A stretch of DNA of 64,000 nt, from NCBI GenBank assembly GCA_023935145.1, contig CM043700.1:136868828-136932827 (forward strand), read 5' to 3'. Each line of letters begins with the position of its first letter. Within the stretch, counting starts at the first letter, position 1. The translations under genes and the position numbers were made by a program. Of the stretch, positions 10,323 to 20,783 are shown piece after piece. The stretch is from Bretschneidera sinensis. Lineage: Eukaryota; Streptophyta; Magnoliopsida; Brassicales; Akaniaceae. The notes beneath the pieces were generated by a model, which saw only the letters and a program-made list of their open reading frames with translations, was not told the origin of the DNA and searched no databases.

Positions 10323-10956
10323 GACATAGAAGGCTTGGTCATGTGAACATGAACTTGCTGAAAATAGTTTCAAGAAAAGATTTAATCATTGGACTTCCTA
10401 AAATCAATTTTGAAAAAGACAAAGTATGTGATGCTTGTCAAATAGGAAAACAAACTAGGATTTCTTTTAAATCAAAGAATGTAGTCTCAACTACTAGACC
10501 TTTGGAACTTCTGCATATGGACTTGTTTGGTCCAATAAGTACCATTAGTCTAGGTGGTCATCAATATGCTCTTGTTATTGTTGATGACTATTCAAGATAT
10601 ACCTTTGTTATTTTTATTGCTTACAAGGATAAAGCTTTCAAAGGATTTGAAAACTTTTGCAAAAAGGTTCAAAATGAAAAAAAAAGAATTTGTATTTCAA
10701 GCATAAGAAGTGATCATGGAAAAGAATTTGAAAACCAAAGCTTTTCAAGATTTTGTGATGAAAATGAAATTGATCACAACTTTTCGGCTCCTAGAACTCC
10801 TCAACAAAATGGAGTTGTTGAGAGGAAAAATAGAGTTCTAGAAGAATTTTCAAGAACAATGCTTTGTGAAAACAGTTTACCAAAATACTTTGGGGCTGAA
10901 GCCGTGAACACTTCTTACTATATCTTAAATAGAATTTTAATTAGGTCTATGCTTAA
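10323..10956 (+). pseudogene. Integrase of B, cut by element J
   Basis: This segment has the HHCC zinc-binding part (HRRLGHVN ... CDACQIGK) and all three catalytic acids of copia integrase: the Asp in HMDLFGP, the Asp in SDHGKEF and the Glu in GVVERKNR. It ends at RILIRSML where J begins. Being coding-intact over about 200 residues, it gives the reference for the deletion that removed the catalytic Glu from H1. Confidence 0.85.
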
Positions 10957-12224
10957 TGATGAGTCTTAAATATTGCATATTTTAGACCCTTAACTTACAT
11001 TTGTTATGCTCTTAGTTAGTAGTATTTTACTTCATTTTATGTTTTTCTTGTGTTTTGTGTGTTTTTACAGCTTTGTGGAGAAAGTGCAGCATTTCAGGTT
11101 GATTTGAAGCTTCTGGAGACATTGCGCTCGATCGCAACAGATATGCGATCGAGCGCACCTGCCTTTGAACGAGCACACCAGCGCTCGAGCGCACCTGCCT
11201 TTGAACGAGCGCAAGGTCAACATCCCACATCGAAATATTTGAAGTTCAGTGCATCTGCGATCGATCGCAGCAGACATGCGATCGAGCGCACATGAGATCG
11301 TGCGCACAAGACATGCGATCGATCGTACCTGCGATCGATCGCACCACACTGCCCTCTATCCCATATCGTTTCTGCAACCTGTTTTACTCCGGGTCTCCCC
11401 TTATATAAGCACCATTTGGCTTCATAATCCAGTGTACAATTCCTAAGCCACTTTGGTGTTTACCGGTGGACGTCCGCCAACATTCTGGTGGATCTCGAAG
11501 GCATTGCTACCACGAGGGGAAGCACCGCCCGTCAGCGAGTGGAATTTCTCCCATGTAAAGTTTTTTATTTATTTCTTTATATTCAGTTGTTTTAGTTTAA
11601 ATGTTTAGCACTTTTTATTATAGTTTTATATTTATGAGTGGCTAGACTCTTCAGCTAAGGTTGAAGATGAAGCCCCGCCGTTGGTTGAGAAGTAGTTCAG
11701 ATTTGCTTGTACAAATCTGACAATTTTTAGTATAAATGTTCTGTCAATTATTTGAGTTAATCTTATAATTGATTGAGTTTAAATTGTCTGTTGGATTTTC
11801 TTTGTGTTTCATCTGATGGATACATTGAATGCTTTTCGATTAAATTGGATTCCCTTTGTGATTTGTTAAAAGCGGATACATCGGGTGCTTTTGGTTTAGT
11901 TGGGATATTCTTTGTTTTTTGTCTTATAGTTGGATTCATTGAATGTTTTGATAGGCTATATTTTTAGAACATGTATGCTTAACTTCGGTGGGGTGGATTC
12001 GGAAACCTTAGTGTTTTTAATTATTAGTTTTTAAATCAATTTAATTTAGTTTTAATTTATTTTACAAATTATCATTCAAAATTCGGAACTAAGTTAAGAT
12101 AGAGTTAGTTTAGATTAAAAATTATATTTTCACAACGCAATTCCCTGTGGATTCGACCTCGCACTTGCACAACGCTATACTGCGAACGACTCGTGCGCTT
12201 GCGAGTAAATTAAAACTCACAACA
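10957..12224 (+). repeat. 5' LTR of J (1268 bp)
   Basis: It runs from TGATGAGTC to ACTCACAACA and is collinear with the LTRs of I and C. It has a GATCG palindrome array at 11123-11345, a TATA-like TATATAAGCACC near 11403, and a three-fold repeat of about 55 bp at 11785-11965. Confidence 0.9.
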
Positions 12225-12230
12225 AGTTTT

Positions 12231-12248
12231 TGGCGCCATTGCCAGGGA
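12231..12248 (+). other. Primer-binding site of J, mutated tRNA-Asp type
   Basis: TGGCGCCATTGCCAGGGA has two changes from the perfect site in I and C. Confidence 0.85.
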
Positions 12249-12336
12249 ATTGTTTGGTTTGTGAAAATTTTTTGTCTGAATTGATTTTATTTTTCTACTA
12301 GTTAATTTAATTTTAAAAAAAAAAATTAAAAAAAAA

Positions 12337-14058
12337 ATGTGGATGAATCCAGCGCCGGTTTCACAGTCTTTAGAGGACGCCCTCAAGGATTTCATTAAAA
12401 TGACCGGCCCGTCCCTCAATGCTGCCAGCATATTCAATGTTGATAGCTGTTCCATCTGTGCTAGTCCCATGCATCTAGCACAGAATTGTCCATCAATGCC
12501 GGCTTGTGCCGAGTATCCTATGGAACAAATGAATGCTTTCAATGACTGTTGTTGGCAATCAAATGGATCTTGCTCCGAAACATACAATCCAGGGTGGTGG
12601 GACCACTCTAATTTTTCATGGGAGCAGAACCAACCAATGAATCAGGGAGGAGCCCCTTACCATGCTCACAATCAATACACTCCCGAATTTCCTCCACCAA
12701 TTCCAAATTATGGTCACTCAGCTTATCCAGCACCATCACCCGCTCACCAAGCTCCCATTCAAGCGCCAGTGTCGGTTTCACAGTCATTGGAGGACGCTCT
12801 TAATGATTTCATGAAAGCGACTAGCCAATCTATGAGTGAAGTGATGAGTGCAACAATAGAAAACACCCAAGCGATTGCCACACTAGAGAGTCAAATTGAT
12901 CAGATCGCAAGTTACGTGGGTGAAGGCGAGGAAGGAGAGTTCCCTAGTCAATCTGAGCCTAACCCAAAGGAACAGTTTGCAGTGGGAAATTCTTCAACTC
13001 CAATGCATTGGCAGGAACAAGTACAATCAACTGTCCCATACTTGTCTGGGAGACAAGTGGACAATCAAGTGGAAGAGAGCCCTGCTATGCACCAAGGGCA
13101 AGAGAGTAGCAACAATGAGAAGAGAGATGCTGAGCCATCTTCCGCCACTCGTATTATTAAGGATCTCTCTAGGTCGTTTTTACCTAAAGCGCCTTACCCT
13201 GAGAGACTACAAGTACCCAAGAAAGAAATGAAGTCTGAGGACATTATGGAGGCATGCTTTGCTCAGTTTGAAGAGGATTTGGATTTAGATAAGTTACTTG
13301 AGCAAGCAAATACTATCGTGGAGTCTGCTCCTCAGGAGAATAGTAGGACAGAGGAGACTATGGATGAATCCCGTATTGAGGATCCCTTGGAGGCATGCTT
13401 TGCTCACTTTGGAGAGGACTTGGGCTTAGATAACTTACTTGATGAAGTAAATGTCATTTTGGAGTCTGATCCTAGAGAAAGCAATAAGACGGAGGAGACC
13501 GCCGCACCTGACACCCCCAAGAAGGAACTTAAGCCTTTACCAGATAATCTTAAGTATAAGTTCCCAGGTCCAGCAGATTCTTTGCCTATAATCATAGCTT
13601 TAGATTTGGGTGATGCTCCAGAGGAGAAATTATTGGACGTCTTAAGAGAGCATAAGGAAGCTATAGGCTGGACTATTGAGGATGTCAAAGGAATCAACCC
13701 CTCGTTGGTGATACACACAATACAGTTGGAGGAGAATGCCAAGCCATCGAGGGAGCCACAAAGAAGGCTCCACCCTGCTCTGCAAGAGGTTGTGAGGGCG
13801 AAAGATATTAAGCTGTTAGAGGCAGAGATCATTTATCCCATCTCTGATAGCAAGTGGGTGAGCCAGATTCCAGTCGTGCCCAAACGTGCTGAATTTACGG
13901 TAGTAAATAAAGACAACGAGTTGGTTCCAACTCGAGTGCAGTCAAGATGGAGAAAGTGTCTAGACTACCGTAAATTGAATGCTGCCACTAGGCCTGATCA
14001 TTTTTCATTCCCATTTATTGATCAGATGGCGGAGCATTTCGTTGGACCTGTTTACTAA
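12337..14058 (+). CDS. 573-residue zinc-knuckle/pre-RT protein of non-autonomous Athila (copy J)
   Basis: This open frame starts [19 protein letters not shown] and has a CX2CX4HX4C knuckle at about C38, C41, H46 and C51. Proline- and glutamine-rich linkers follow, then a duplicated acidic segment (MEACFAQFEEDLDLDKLLE and [19 protein letters not shown]). It ends with the RT approach ([14 protein letters not shown]) and RT fingers (CLDYRKLNAATRPDHF), stopping just after FIDQM. Compared with element I, the capsid and protease regions, the YXDD core, RNase H and integrase are missing. The duplicate in element C has the same length and about 28 residue differences by eye. A nucleic-acid-binding role is inferred from the knuckle; whether the protein is made is unknown. 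Confidence 0.75.
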   Translation: MWMNPAPVSQSLEDALKDFIKMTGPSLNAASIFNVDSCSICASPMHLAQNCPSMPACAEYPMEQMNAFNDCCWQSNGSCSETYNPGWWDHSNFSWEQNQPMNQGGAPYHAHNQYTPEFPPPIPNYGHSAYPAPSPAHQAPIQAPVSVSQSLEDALNDFMKATSQSMSEVMSATIENTQAIATLESQIDQIASYVGEGEEGEFPSQSEPNPKEQFAVGNSSTPMHWQEQVQSTVPYLSGRQVDNQVEESPAMHQGQESSNNEKRDAEPSSATRIIKDLSRSFLPKAPYPERLQVPKKEMKSEDIMEACFAQFEEDLDLDKLLEQANTIVESAPQENSRTEETMDESRIEDPLEACFAHFGEDLGLDNLLDEVNVILESDPRESNKTEETAAPDTPKKELKPLPDNLKYKFPGPADSLPIIIALDLGDAPEEKLLDVLREHKEAIGWTIEDVKGINPSLVIHTIQLEENAKPSREPQRRLHPALQEVVRAKDIKLLEAEIIYPISDSKWVSQIPVVPKRAEFTVVNKDNELVPTRVQSRWRKCLDYRKLNAATRPDHFSFPFIDQMAEHFVGPVY

Positions 14059-15336
14059 TGTTGGGTCTGGCTGAAGACGTTAAACTTAGCGCTCATGGGA
14101 GGCACCCCACAGCTTATGTTTTCTTTTGTTTATTTATTATTTCGCATTTTTATGATTAATGTTTGTTTCTAGTATTTTTTGTTTTCCAGTTTTTATTTTT
14201 CAGGGACAAAGCGTACTTCAGTTCAAGTTTGGGGGTATGCTATGAGCCATACCAGTCCAGATAGTTCTCCATATCTCAGGTCAGCTCTTTCCATATTAGT
14301 CACACATTGGGGTCAATGTGTAATTTAAGTTTGGGGGTATGGGAGACACATCACACACTTTGTCCTAATTTGTTGTCTTTTCGTCATAGAGATAAATGCA
14401 TGCTCATGTTATCGTGAAATTTTGGTTGATCTAAACATTTTCTGTGATGTGATGTCATTGGTGAGCTTAACATTTTGAACACATGATCTGGTGATAAATT
14501 TTTAAAATTTAGTTACTTACTTTAGGCATTTTGAGAATTCACATGTTTGATCTGATCTAGCACGAGCACATTAGCACAAATTATGTGAGGTATGACACGT
14601 GATTTTAATGTGTATTTTTCCTTATCTTAACTGAAACTGGATGACTTGTTGGATGAACTCTTGGGCATAGGAAAATAAAAAAAAAGAAAATTACCAATAA
14701 ACTTTTCGCTGAGTAACTGGACCTCTTGCCTCAGTAAGCAGTGAGTGTTCACGTCAAAAGGTGGAATTTTGCTTGGTAATATTAAGGTCGGTTTAATTTC
14801 GTAGCCTTTTTGACTCGAGTTAGTAAGTCCTTAGGGGTGTTTTTACACCTAATGCCCTAAAGCCACCTGGTTTGGGAGTCATTGGCTCAACACTCGCTAC
14901 ATGGGTCAATTAGAAAGCTTAAGGGAACTAAACATAGCCGTGCCTTATTAAAAAAAAGAAAGAAAAAAGAATAAAATAAAAACTATGCCTTTTCGTTCAT
15001 TTTTTATGGGAAATTCGGTGAATCTTGAGACATGGAGACCTTACACATTAGATTTACTTGGAAGCTTCATTTTTATATGCTAATTCACCTTACACTGATT
15101 CAAGCTTGTGATGCCTTATCCTGTATTTTGTAAGTAATTAGATTTTAACATTTCTATTCATTGAGAAGATGGGTTTACCTTTTTAAGCTTGCTTATGAAT
15201 GAATATCATGGTGATGTGTGCTCCTTAAATTTTTGGATACCATGAATGATGACTTTATCTTTACGTTCTTTGTTTTTCATTGAGTCTTTTATTTTGTTTT
15301 GCTAAGGGACTAGCAAAATATAAGTTTGGGGGTATT
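14059..15336 (+). other. 3' non-coding region of J with conserved block and three PPT-like tracts
   Basis: No ORF is seen. AAGTTTGGGGGTAT occurs at 14225-14238, 14327-14340 and 15322-15335; the last abuts the LTR remnant and is the real polypurine tract. A block at 14701-14935, shared with I, C, G and E, contains CGCTGAGTAACTGGACC and a GGTGT/ACACC hairpin (14836-14849). Confidence 0.75.
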
Positions 15337-15349
15337 TGATGAGTCTTAA

Positions 15350-16765
15350 TTTATAGAAGCAGAAAAAGATAATGATTGGATTATTTCCATGCAAGAAGAA
15401 ATAAATCAATTTGAGAGAAACAAGGTTTGGAAACTAGTTCCAAGACCTAAGAATCATTCTATAATAGGAACCAAATGGGTATATAGATATAAGATGGATG
15501 AAAATAGAATAGTAACTAGAAACAAGGCTAGACTAGTTGCTAAGGGTTATAATCAAGAAGAAGGAATAGACTTTGATGAGACCTATGCTTCCGTAGCTAG
15601 ATTTGAAGCTATTCGAATGTTGTTAGCCTTTGCATGCCTTAATAAGTTCAAGTTATTTCAAATGGATGTAAAAAGTGCTTTTTTTAAATGGTTTTATAGA
15701 AGAAGAGGTTTATGTTGAGCAAGCTCTTAGATTTGAAAACTCTAGTCTTCCAAATCATGTCTACAAGCTTTCTAAGGCTCTATATGGGTTGAAGCAAGGT
15801 CCAAGGGCATGGTATGAAAGACTAAGTAAATTTTTGATTGACAATGATTTTGAAAGAGGTAAAATAGATACAACTCTCTTCACAAAAACTCACAAAAATG
15901 ACACTTTGATAGTTCAAATATAAGTTGCTGATATTATATTTGGTGCTACTAATGAATCTATGTGTCAAGAGTTTGCAAAGTGCATGCAAGGTGAATTTGA
16001 AATGAGCATGATGGGAGAGCTTACGTACTTCCTTGGACTTCAAGTCAAATAACTTAAAGGAGGCATCTTCATCAATCAATCAAAATACACTAAGGACCTA
16101 CTAAAGAGGTTCAGAATGGAAAGCTCAAAGCCACTTGGAACTCCTACGAGCACAACTACAAAACTTGATCTTGATGAAGGAGGTAGATTTGTAGATACTA
16201 AATATTATAGAAGCATGGTAGGTGCTTTGCTTTATTTAACTGCAAGTAGACCTGATATTATGTTCAGTGTATGCATGTGTGCTAGATTTCAGTCCGATCC
16301 TAAGGAATCAAATGTAGTTGCAGAAAAAAGAATCCTTAGATATCTACAAGGAACCCAAACCATAGGTTTATGTTAACTTCTTAGTTTTCCAAGAAACAAA
16401 ATTTCGTTGCACTATCAACCGCCGAGGCGGAATATTTTGCAGCTGGAAGTTGTTGTGCCCAAGTTTTATGGATGAAACAATAACTAGAAGACTATGGCAT
16501 GAACCTCAAAGACATACCTATATTTTGTGATAATACTAGTGCTATCAACCTGTCCAAGAACCTTATTCAGCATTCTAGAACTAAACACATAGAAATCAGA
16601 CATCATTTTTTAAGAGACCATGCTCAAAAAGGTGATATAAGATTAGAATTCATTCATTCGGAAGATCAAATAGCTGACATTCTTACAAAACCGCTAGGTG
16701 AAGCTAGCGTTTGTAAGATTAGAATGTTGATGAGAATGCTGAATCTTGAGAAATTGAATATCTGA
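15350..16765 (+). pseudogene. RT and RNase H remnants of B
   Basis: Copia RT motifs are clear (GTKWVYRYKM, NKARLVAKGYNQEEG, MDVKSAF, LYGLKQGPRAWYERLSKF). A one-base insertion near 15680 shifts the frame. The active-site region reads QI*VADIIFG, so the Tyr codon of YVDD is a stop and the first Asp is Ala. About 110 bp near 16376, present in H1 and encoding the first catalytic Asp of RNase H, are deleted. The tail, with DNTSAINLSKN and ADILTKPL, is intact to 16765. This copy could not reverse transcribe. Confidence 0.88.
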
Positions 16766-16898
16766 ATGCTTCATTCATCATATGCATAATTGACATCTAG
16801 TGAAAGAGTATTAATTCTTGTTTAAATATCTACCTCACTCAAAGATGTCATAGATAAACAAATTTCGTGCTAAAATTCAAGACTGAAAATTTTCTTAA
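16766..16898 (+). other. Short non-coding spacer after pol of B
   Basis: No gene is seen between the end of RNase H and the internal palindrome array. The matching spacer in H1 is 39945-40079. Confidence 0.5.
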
Positions 16899-17160
16899 GG
16901 GTCCAATCGACTGGTGAATCTGTCCCAGTCGACTGGTAAGTCTCTGCCAATTGTTCTAGTCGACTGGTAAGTCCTCTCCAGTCGACTAATACATCTAGTC
17001 CCTGTTTAGAGCCAATTTTTTGAAATTCAGCTGTCATCAAGTCGACTGGTAAGGATAGCCCAGTCGACTGGTAACTCACTGCCAGTTTACCCAGTCGACT
17101 GGTGTGAAAACTATTCATCTTTTCAAAGGGACCCAGTCGACTGGTATCGCGATTTTATAT
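16899..17160 (+). promoter_or_regulatory. Internal promoter-like region of B: palindrome array plus TATA
   Basis: Eight CCAGTCGACTGG-type words lie between pol and the downstream ORF, four of them perfect (near 16924, 17059, 17091 and 17132). They are followed at once by TTTTATATATACAC (about 17151). The array-then-TATA order matches the LTR U3, which argues for a second promoter driving the ORF at 17382. Confidence 0.6.
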
Positions 17161-17381
17161 ATACACTGTTCATTTTTTTTTCTTCTGATTTTTACACTAT
17201 ATTCAAATACCTAAACTTTCTCTCTCTAAAAAAATTCATCATTTTGATCCAAAAACCATCCAATCTTCATCTAAACACACCGATCTACTTATTCATAACG
17301 AGATTTTTAACTTTCTACGATTAAAATCTCTTATTTTCACCAAAATCCCTTTATCCCAAAAACTCAATTTTTTTTTTCAAA

Positions 17382-18650
17382 ATGAGCGACAAAATCTGTG
17401 TTAAATTCACAACTAGTGGACCAAATGCACCTAAAAAGCCAAGGTCTACAAAACCCACGACATCAGAGTCATAGGGGAAGGGTGTAGCAGGCTCTTCAAG
17501 CCACAAGCGTAGAGCAGAGCTTGATGAAGCTCTGTTTTCCAGTCCTGCTGCAAAGGCGAGGTATGAGTCTATTATCCGTCACAAGAAGATCATGACGGGT
17601 AGAATTGTTGATTTCGACTCTATTTATCATGGAAATTTTGATATTCTGCCAGCATTTGAGGCAATAAATCTGACCTTACTGGTCAGAATACATAATAAGT
17701 ACTACCCAAGACTAATTCACCAATTCTACGCGAACTTGGTGAAACCCAGTCCTCTGGCTCTGAGATTCAGAACCAGAGTTGGTGGTGTGGAGTTTGAGGT
17801 CAACATTGACCTCCTCATGAGCCTTCTGAAGATCCCTGTAAGGGGGATTCAATGGAGTCTGGATGGATGGCCAGACAACTTCAATGTCGAGGTGGCCTGT
17901 CAGATAGTCAAAAGAGACCCTAACTATGCATACAAACCCACTACATTTCATACATGCAGTGATATGCCCCTTGACTCGAAGATATTTCAGCTGATAGTTA
18001 GTTGAATCATCCACCCAAGACTCGAGAGTCGAGGGTATCTATCTAAGATAGATATGGTATTGATTTGGTGCCTTAAAATTGGGCACCACTTCAATATATA
18101 TCCTCTGCTGCTCGTCAACATAATAAACGGCGAAGCGAGCGACTCCGGGTGTCTTCCTTACGGGATGTTCATTACACTCATACTCCAGCACTTTCGGGTA
18201 CCTTTGCCTGCCTCTGAAGCTCAAGATATCGGACCGACGGACATCATCAACATATCATCACTGAATAAGATATAATATATAGTTCATGATGGGTTCCTTT
18301 ATCCGAAGGCTGGGAAGCGCTTACGGATCCAAGAGGATGAGAGCGACAGTGATGAGGATGAGGCTGCTGCTGATGATACTGTTGCTGAGATGGACATGGA
18401 TACCCGAGCACCTCCCATTGGTGACTCGAGTATTGGTCAAGCTGGATATGATGACATCCTATGGGTTATCACGGACCTCCAGATGACCATGCAGTTCGGT
18501 TTCCAGACCATGCAGTCTGAGTACTAGAGATTGAGCTCCTCCATCGACCATCTACGGGATGACTTCGAGTTACATCGAGAGCACACCGAGAGTTCCCTAG
18601 CTGAGATTAGGGATCTTATGTGTGATGGCTCGGACTCTCCCACACCCTGA
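17382..18650 (+). pseudogene. Extra ORF downstream of pol in B (plant-mobile-domain-like), three stops
   Basis: The frame of about 423 codons starts MSDKICVKFTTSGP and has in-frame stops after PTTSES, after FQLIVS, after SSLNKI and in QSEY*RLSS. The core (FEAINLTLLVRIHNKYYPRLIHQFYANLV ... VEFEVNIDLLMSLLKIPV, about 17650-17845, shown in part) resembles the 'putative plant transposon protein' domain family found in many plant genomes. An acidic DESDSDEDEAAA stretch and a heptad-like C-terminus (about 18470-18630) follow. It occupies the place of env-like ORFs in sireviruses, but no signal peptide or membrane segment is seen. The domain assignment is inference from recall. Confidence 0.6.
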
Positions 18651-19296
18651 GTCTTTATGGTTGATATTTTTGATGTATATAGTGCTTTTCCAGCTCACGG
18701 ACATTTTTATGTATTTCTATCTTTTGTATATGGCTCATTGAAGCCCGTTCATTTTATATATGATGTTGTTTTTACATTAGTCATATTTTATACATTTATT
18801 TATGCTATTTATGATATGTTTGCACAGTTTTAAACTACGTTTAGTCACTAAAATGCTCTAAACTGATCATGTTTGTATGAAAACTTTCGGCTCTTCCCGG
18901 GAAGGCTTCCGAACTTCGAATAAAGCCAAAATTTTGCGTACATGTTTGTTTAGATATACACTTGGTGATTGTAATGGCTAAATAGCTTATTTTTTTATTT
19001 CTGGCCCATTTGGTTGCTGTTGTTAAAACGGGAGAGAAATAAAAACTAAGTAAACAGAAACGAATGCATAGATTTAGGGGGAGTACTGCTCCATAGCCTT
19101 TTGAAAATGTTTCATTGATTGGTTGAGTTGATTGCAGTTAGTTGACATATATGTATAAACTGCGTTTGCTTGTTTACATGGTGGTTTTACTCAAAAAACA
19201 GAGGAGACTCTGTCCAATTTTTCTCAAAATCCTAACACTTAGTTTTTTTAACTGTTTTCTCATTATTAGTTTTGTCATCATCAAAAAGGGGGAGAT
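18651..19296 (+). other. 3' untranslated region and polypurine tract of B
   Basis: This is non-coding, AT-rich sequence after the extra ORF. It ends with AAAAAGGGGGAGAT (19283-19296), the canonical polypurine tract directly before the 3' LTR. Confidence 0.8.
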
Positions 19297-20503
19297 TGTT
19301 GACCCTTACCCGTATTTTAATGATGATAAAACACAACTGTTATTACACTAACAAGTTCAAGCTAAGTGTAGTAAGCATCAAACGCATTCAGCCAAGGATC
19401 AAAGTGCAAGAACTCGAACCGAATCTTTTTATCAAGTGAAGACTGAAGAACTAGTATAGGATTAAGATACTAGACAAAATGTAAGTCTCACTTGTACAAT
19501 ATAAAACCTTGATCAAAGGCTCAAACACAAAAGGTTTTCTGAAACCGATAGTTTTAAAACAAATGTTTTCAGTTTAAAAACAGAAAAACTGGGTTGGAAG
19601 ATAACCCAGTTGACTGGGTACAAATACCAGTCAACTGGTAAAATGGACAGTGAGTCCCCAATCGACTGGATGGAACATACCTATCGACTGGTAAAACAGA
19701 CAGTAAGTCTCCAATCGACTGGATGAAATGTACCAGTCGACTGGTACCCCAGAAGGTTTAAAAACGGGTAAATTTAAGTGAACCTAGTCGACTGGTCTCT
19801 CGACCCAGTCGACTGGAGGTTCAAAAATTATGATCGTTGGACCTGAAAAGCTGATCTTTAAGATTCAAATTAAAGTCCAAACGGCCATATTTTTTTATGA
19901 CTATTTAAATTCATTCTATTGAGCATTCAAAAAAATGCTGCATATATTGAAAAAGAGTTGAACTCACTCAATCAAGTTGTTATACTCTTTGAAACACAAA
20001 AAGCTTTGAAAAATACTTGTTGAGCCATTTCTTCAAGCTTTACTTTGAAAGAGAGACATTTCAGTTGTATAAGCTCTCATTTGCTGTCTCTCTACCATTT
20101 ACTTTCCAACATCTTTTGTAAAGGGATTACTTTCGAAAGAAGAGGATTCTTCCGAGAGGAAGGGGATACTTCCGAGAGGAAGGGGATTGTACAGTTTAAG
20201 AAACACCCGTAAGTTGCTTGTGTACAGTTTATGCAACACCCGCGAAGTTGTATGACTAAGTTTTCTTAGTGGATTACTTCAAAGAGTTCCTTGAAGAGAG
20301 TGGACATAGGGTCGGAACGAATCTGATATTGCCGAACCACTATAAACTGTGTTTGCATTCTCTACTCCTTACACTCTTTATTTACAGCACATTAATTGTT
20401 TAAATTGCTTGTTGGTTATATGTTTTTATAAACTTGTATTTATTTCGCGAAAGTTTTTAAAACCCATTTCAACCCCCCTCTTGGGTTGAAACCTCAGTCT
20501 ACA
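19297..20503 (+). repeat. 3' LTR of B (1207 bp)
   Basis: It starts TGTTGACCC and ends CAGTCTACA, and ACAAA follows. The palindrome array is at 19601-19817 with more intact words than the 5' LTR, and there are two leader-type hairpins at 20149-20182. The length difference from the 5' LTR is largely due to the hairpin array. Confidence 0.9.
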
Positions 20504-20508
20504 ACAAA

Positions 20509-20778
20509 AATAAAAATCGTCGGGAATGGAAAAGTTGGTAATGATTTCTCAACCATAGATAATGTATTGCTAGTAAAAGTCCTTAGGCCAAATTTACTTA
20601 GTATTAATCAACTTTGTGACAAAGGCAACAAAGTCACATTTGAAACCAAGAGTAACAAGATCAACTTTGTTGGCCATAGACATGAAAATGTCTATATAGT
20701 TGATTTAAAATTATTGCATTCTGAAAATGAAAAATGTTTTCCCGCATTTAGTGAAAATACATGGCTATGGTGTAGAAG
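20509..20778 (+). pseudogene. H1 protease to pre-integrase segment
   Basis: The H1 reading resumes after B (KIVGNGKVGNDFSTIDNVLL ... NLLSINQLCDKGN ... FVGHRHENVYIVDL) and reaches the start of the integrase zinc region before a solo LTR interrupts it. It lacks eight residues present in B between TFET and KSNKI. Confidence 0.85.
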
Positions 20779-20783
20779 GCTTG

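Larger units (their letters stand above)
10957..15349 (+). mobile_element. J: non-autonomous Athila derivative in B, 3' LTR deleted
   Basis: It has a full 5' LTR (10957-12224), a tRNA-Asp PBS with two mismatches, one 573-codon ORF, the conserved 3' non-coding region and a polypurine tract. Only about 13 bp of the 3' LTR remain (TGATGAGTCTTAA, 15337-15349). Copia coding then resumes, but about 540 bp of B, present in H1 between about 37875 and 38417, are gone. A single deletion spanning the 3' LTR and adjacent copia sequence explains this. No TSD can be read. Confidence 0.88.
6546..20503 (+). mobile_element. B: sirevirus-like copia element inserted in the protease of H1
   Basis: B is flanked by ACAAA at 6541-6545 and 20504-20508. 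It has LTRs at 6546-7818 and 19297-20503, an exact TGGTATCAGAGC PBS, gag-protease-integrase, RT-RNase H remnants, an internal palindrome promoter, an extra ORF, a polypurine tract and the 3' LTR. It belongs to the same family as its host H1. Element J interrupts it at 10957. Multiple stops, a deletion in RNase H and a stop at the RT active site make it inactive. Confidence 0.92.
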
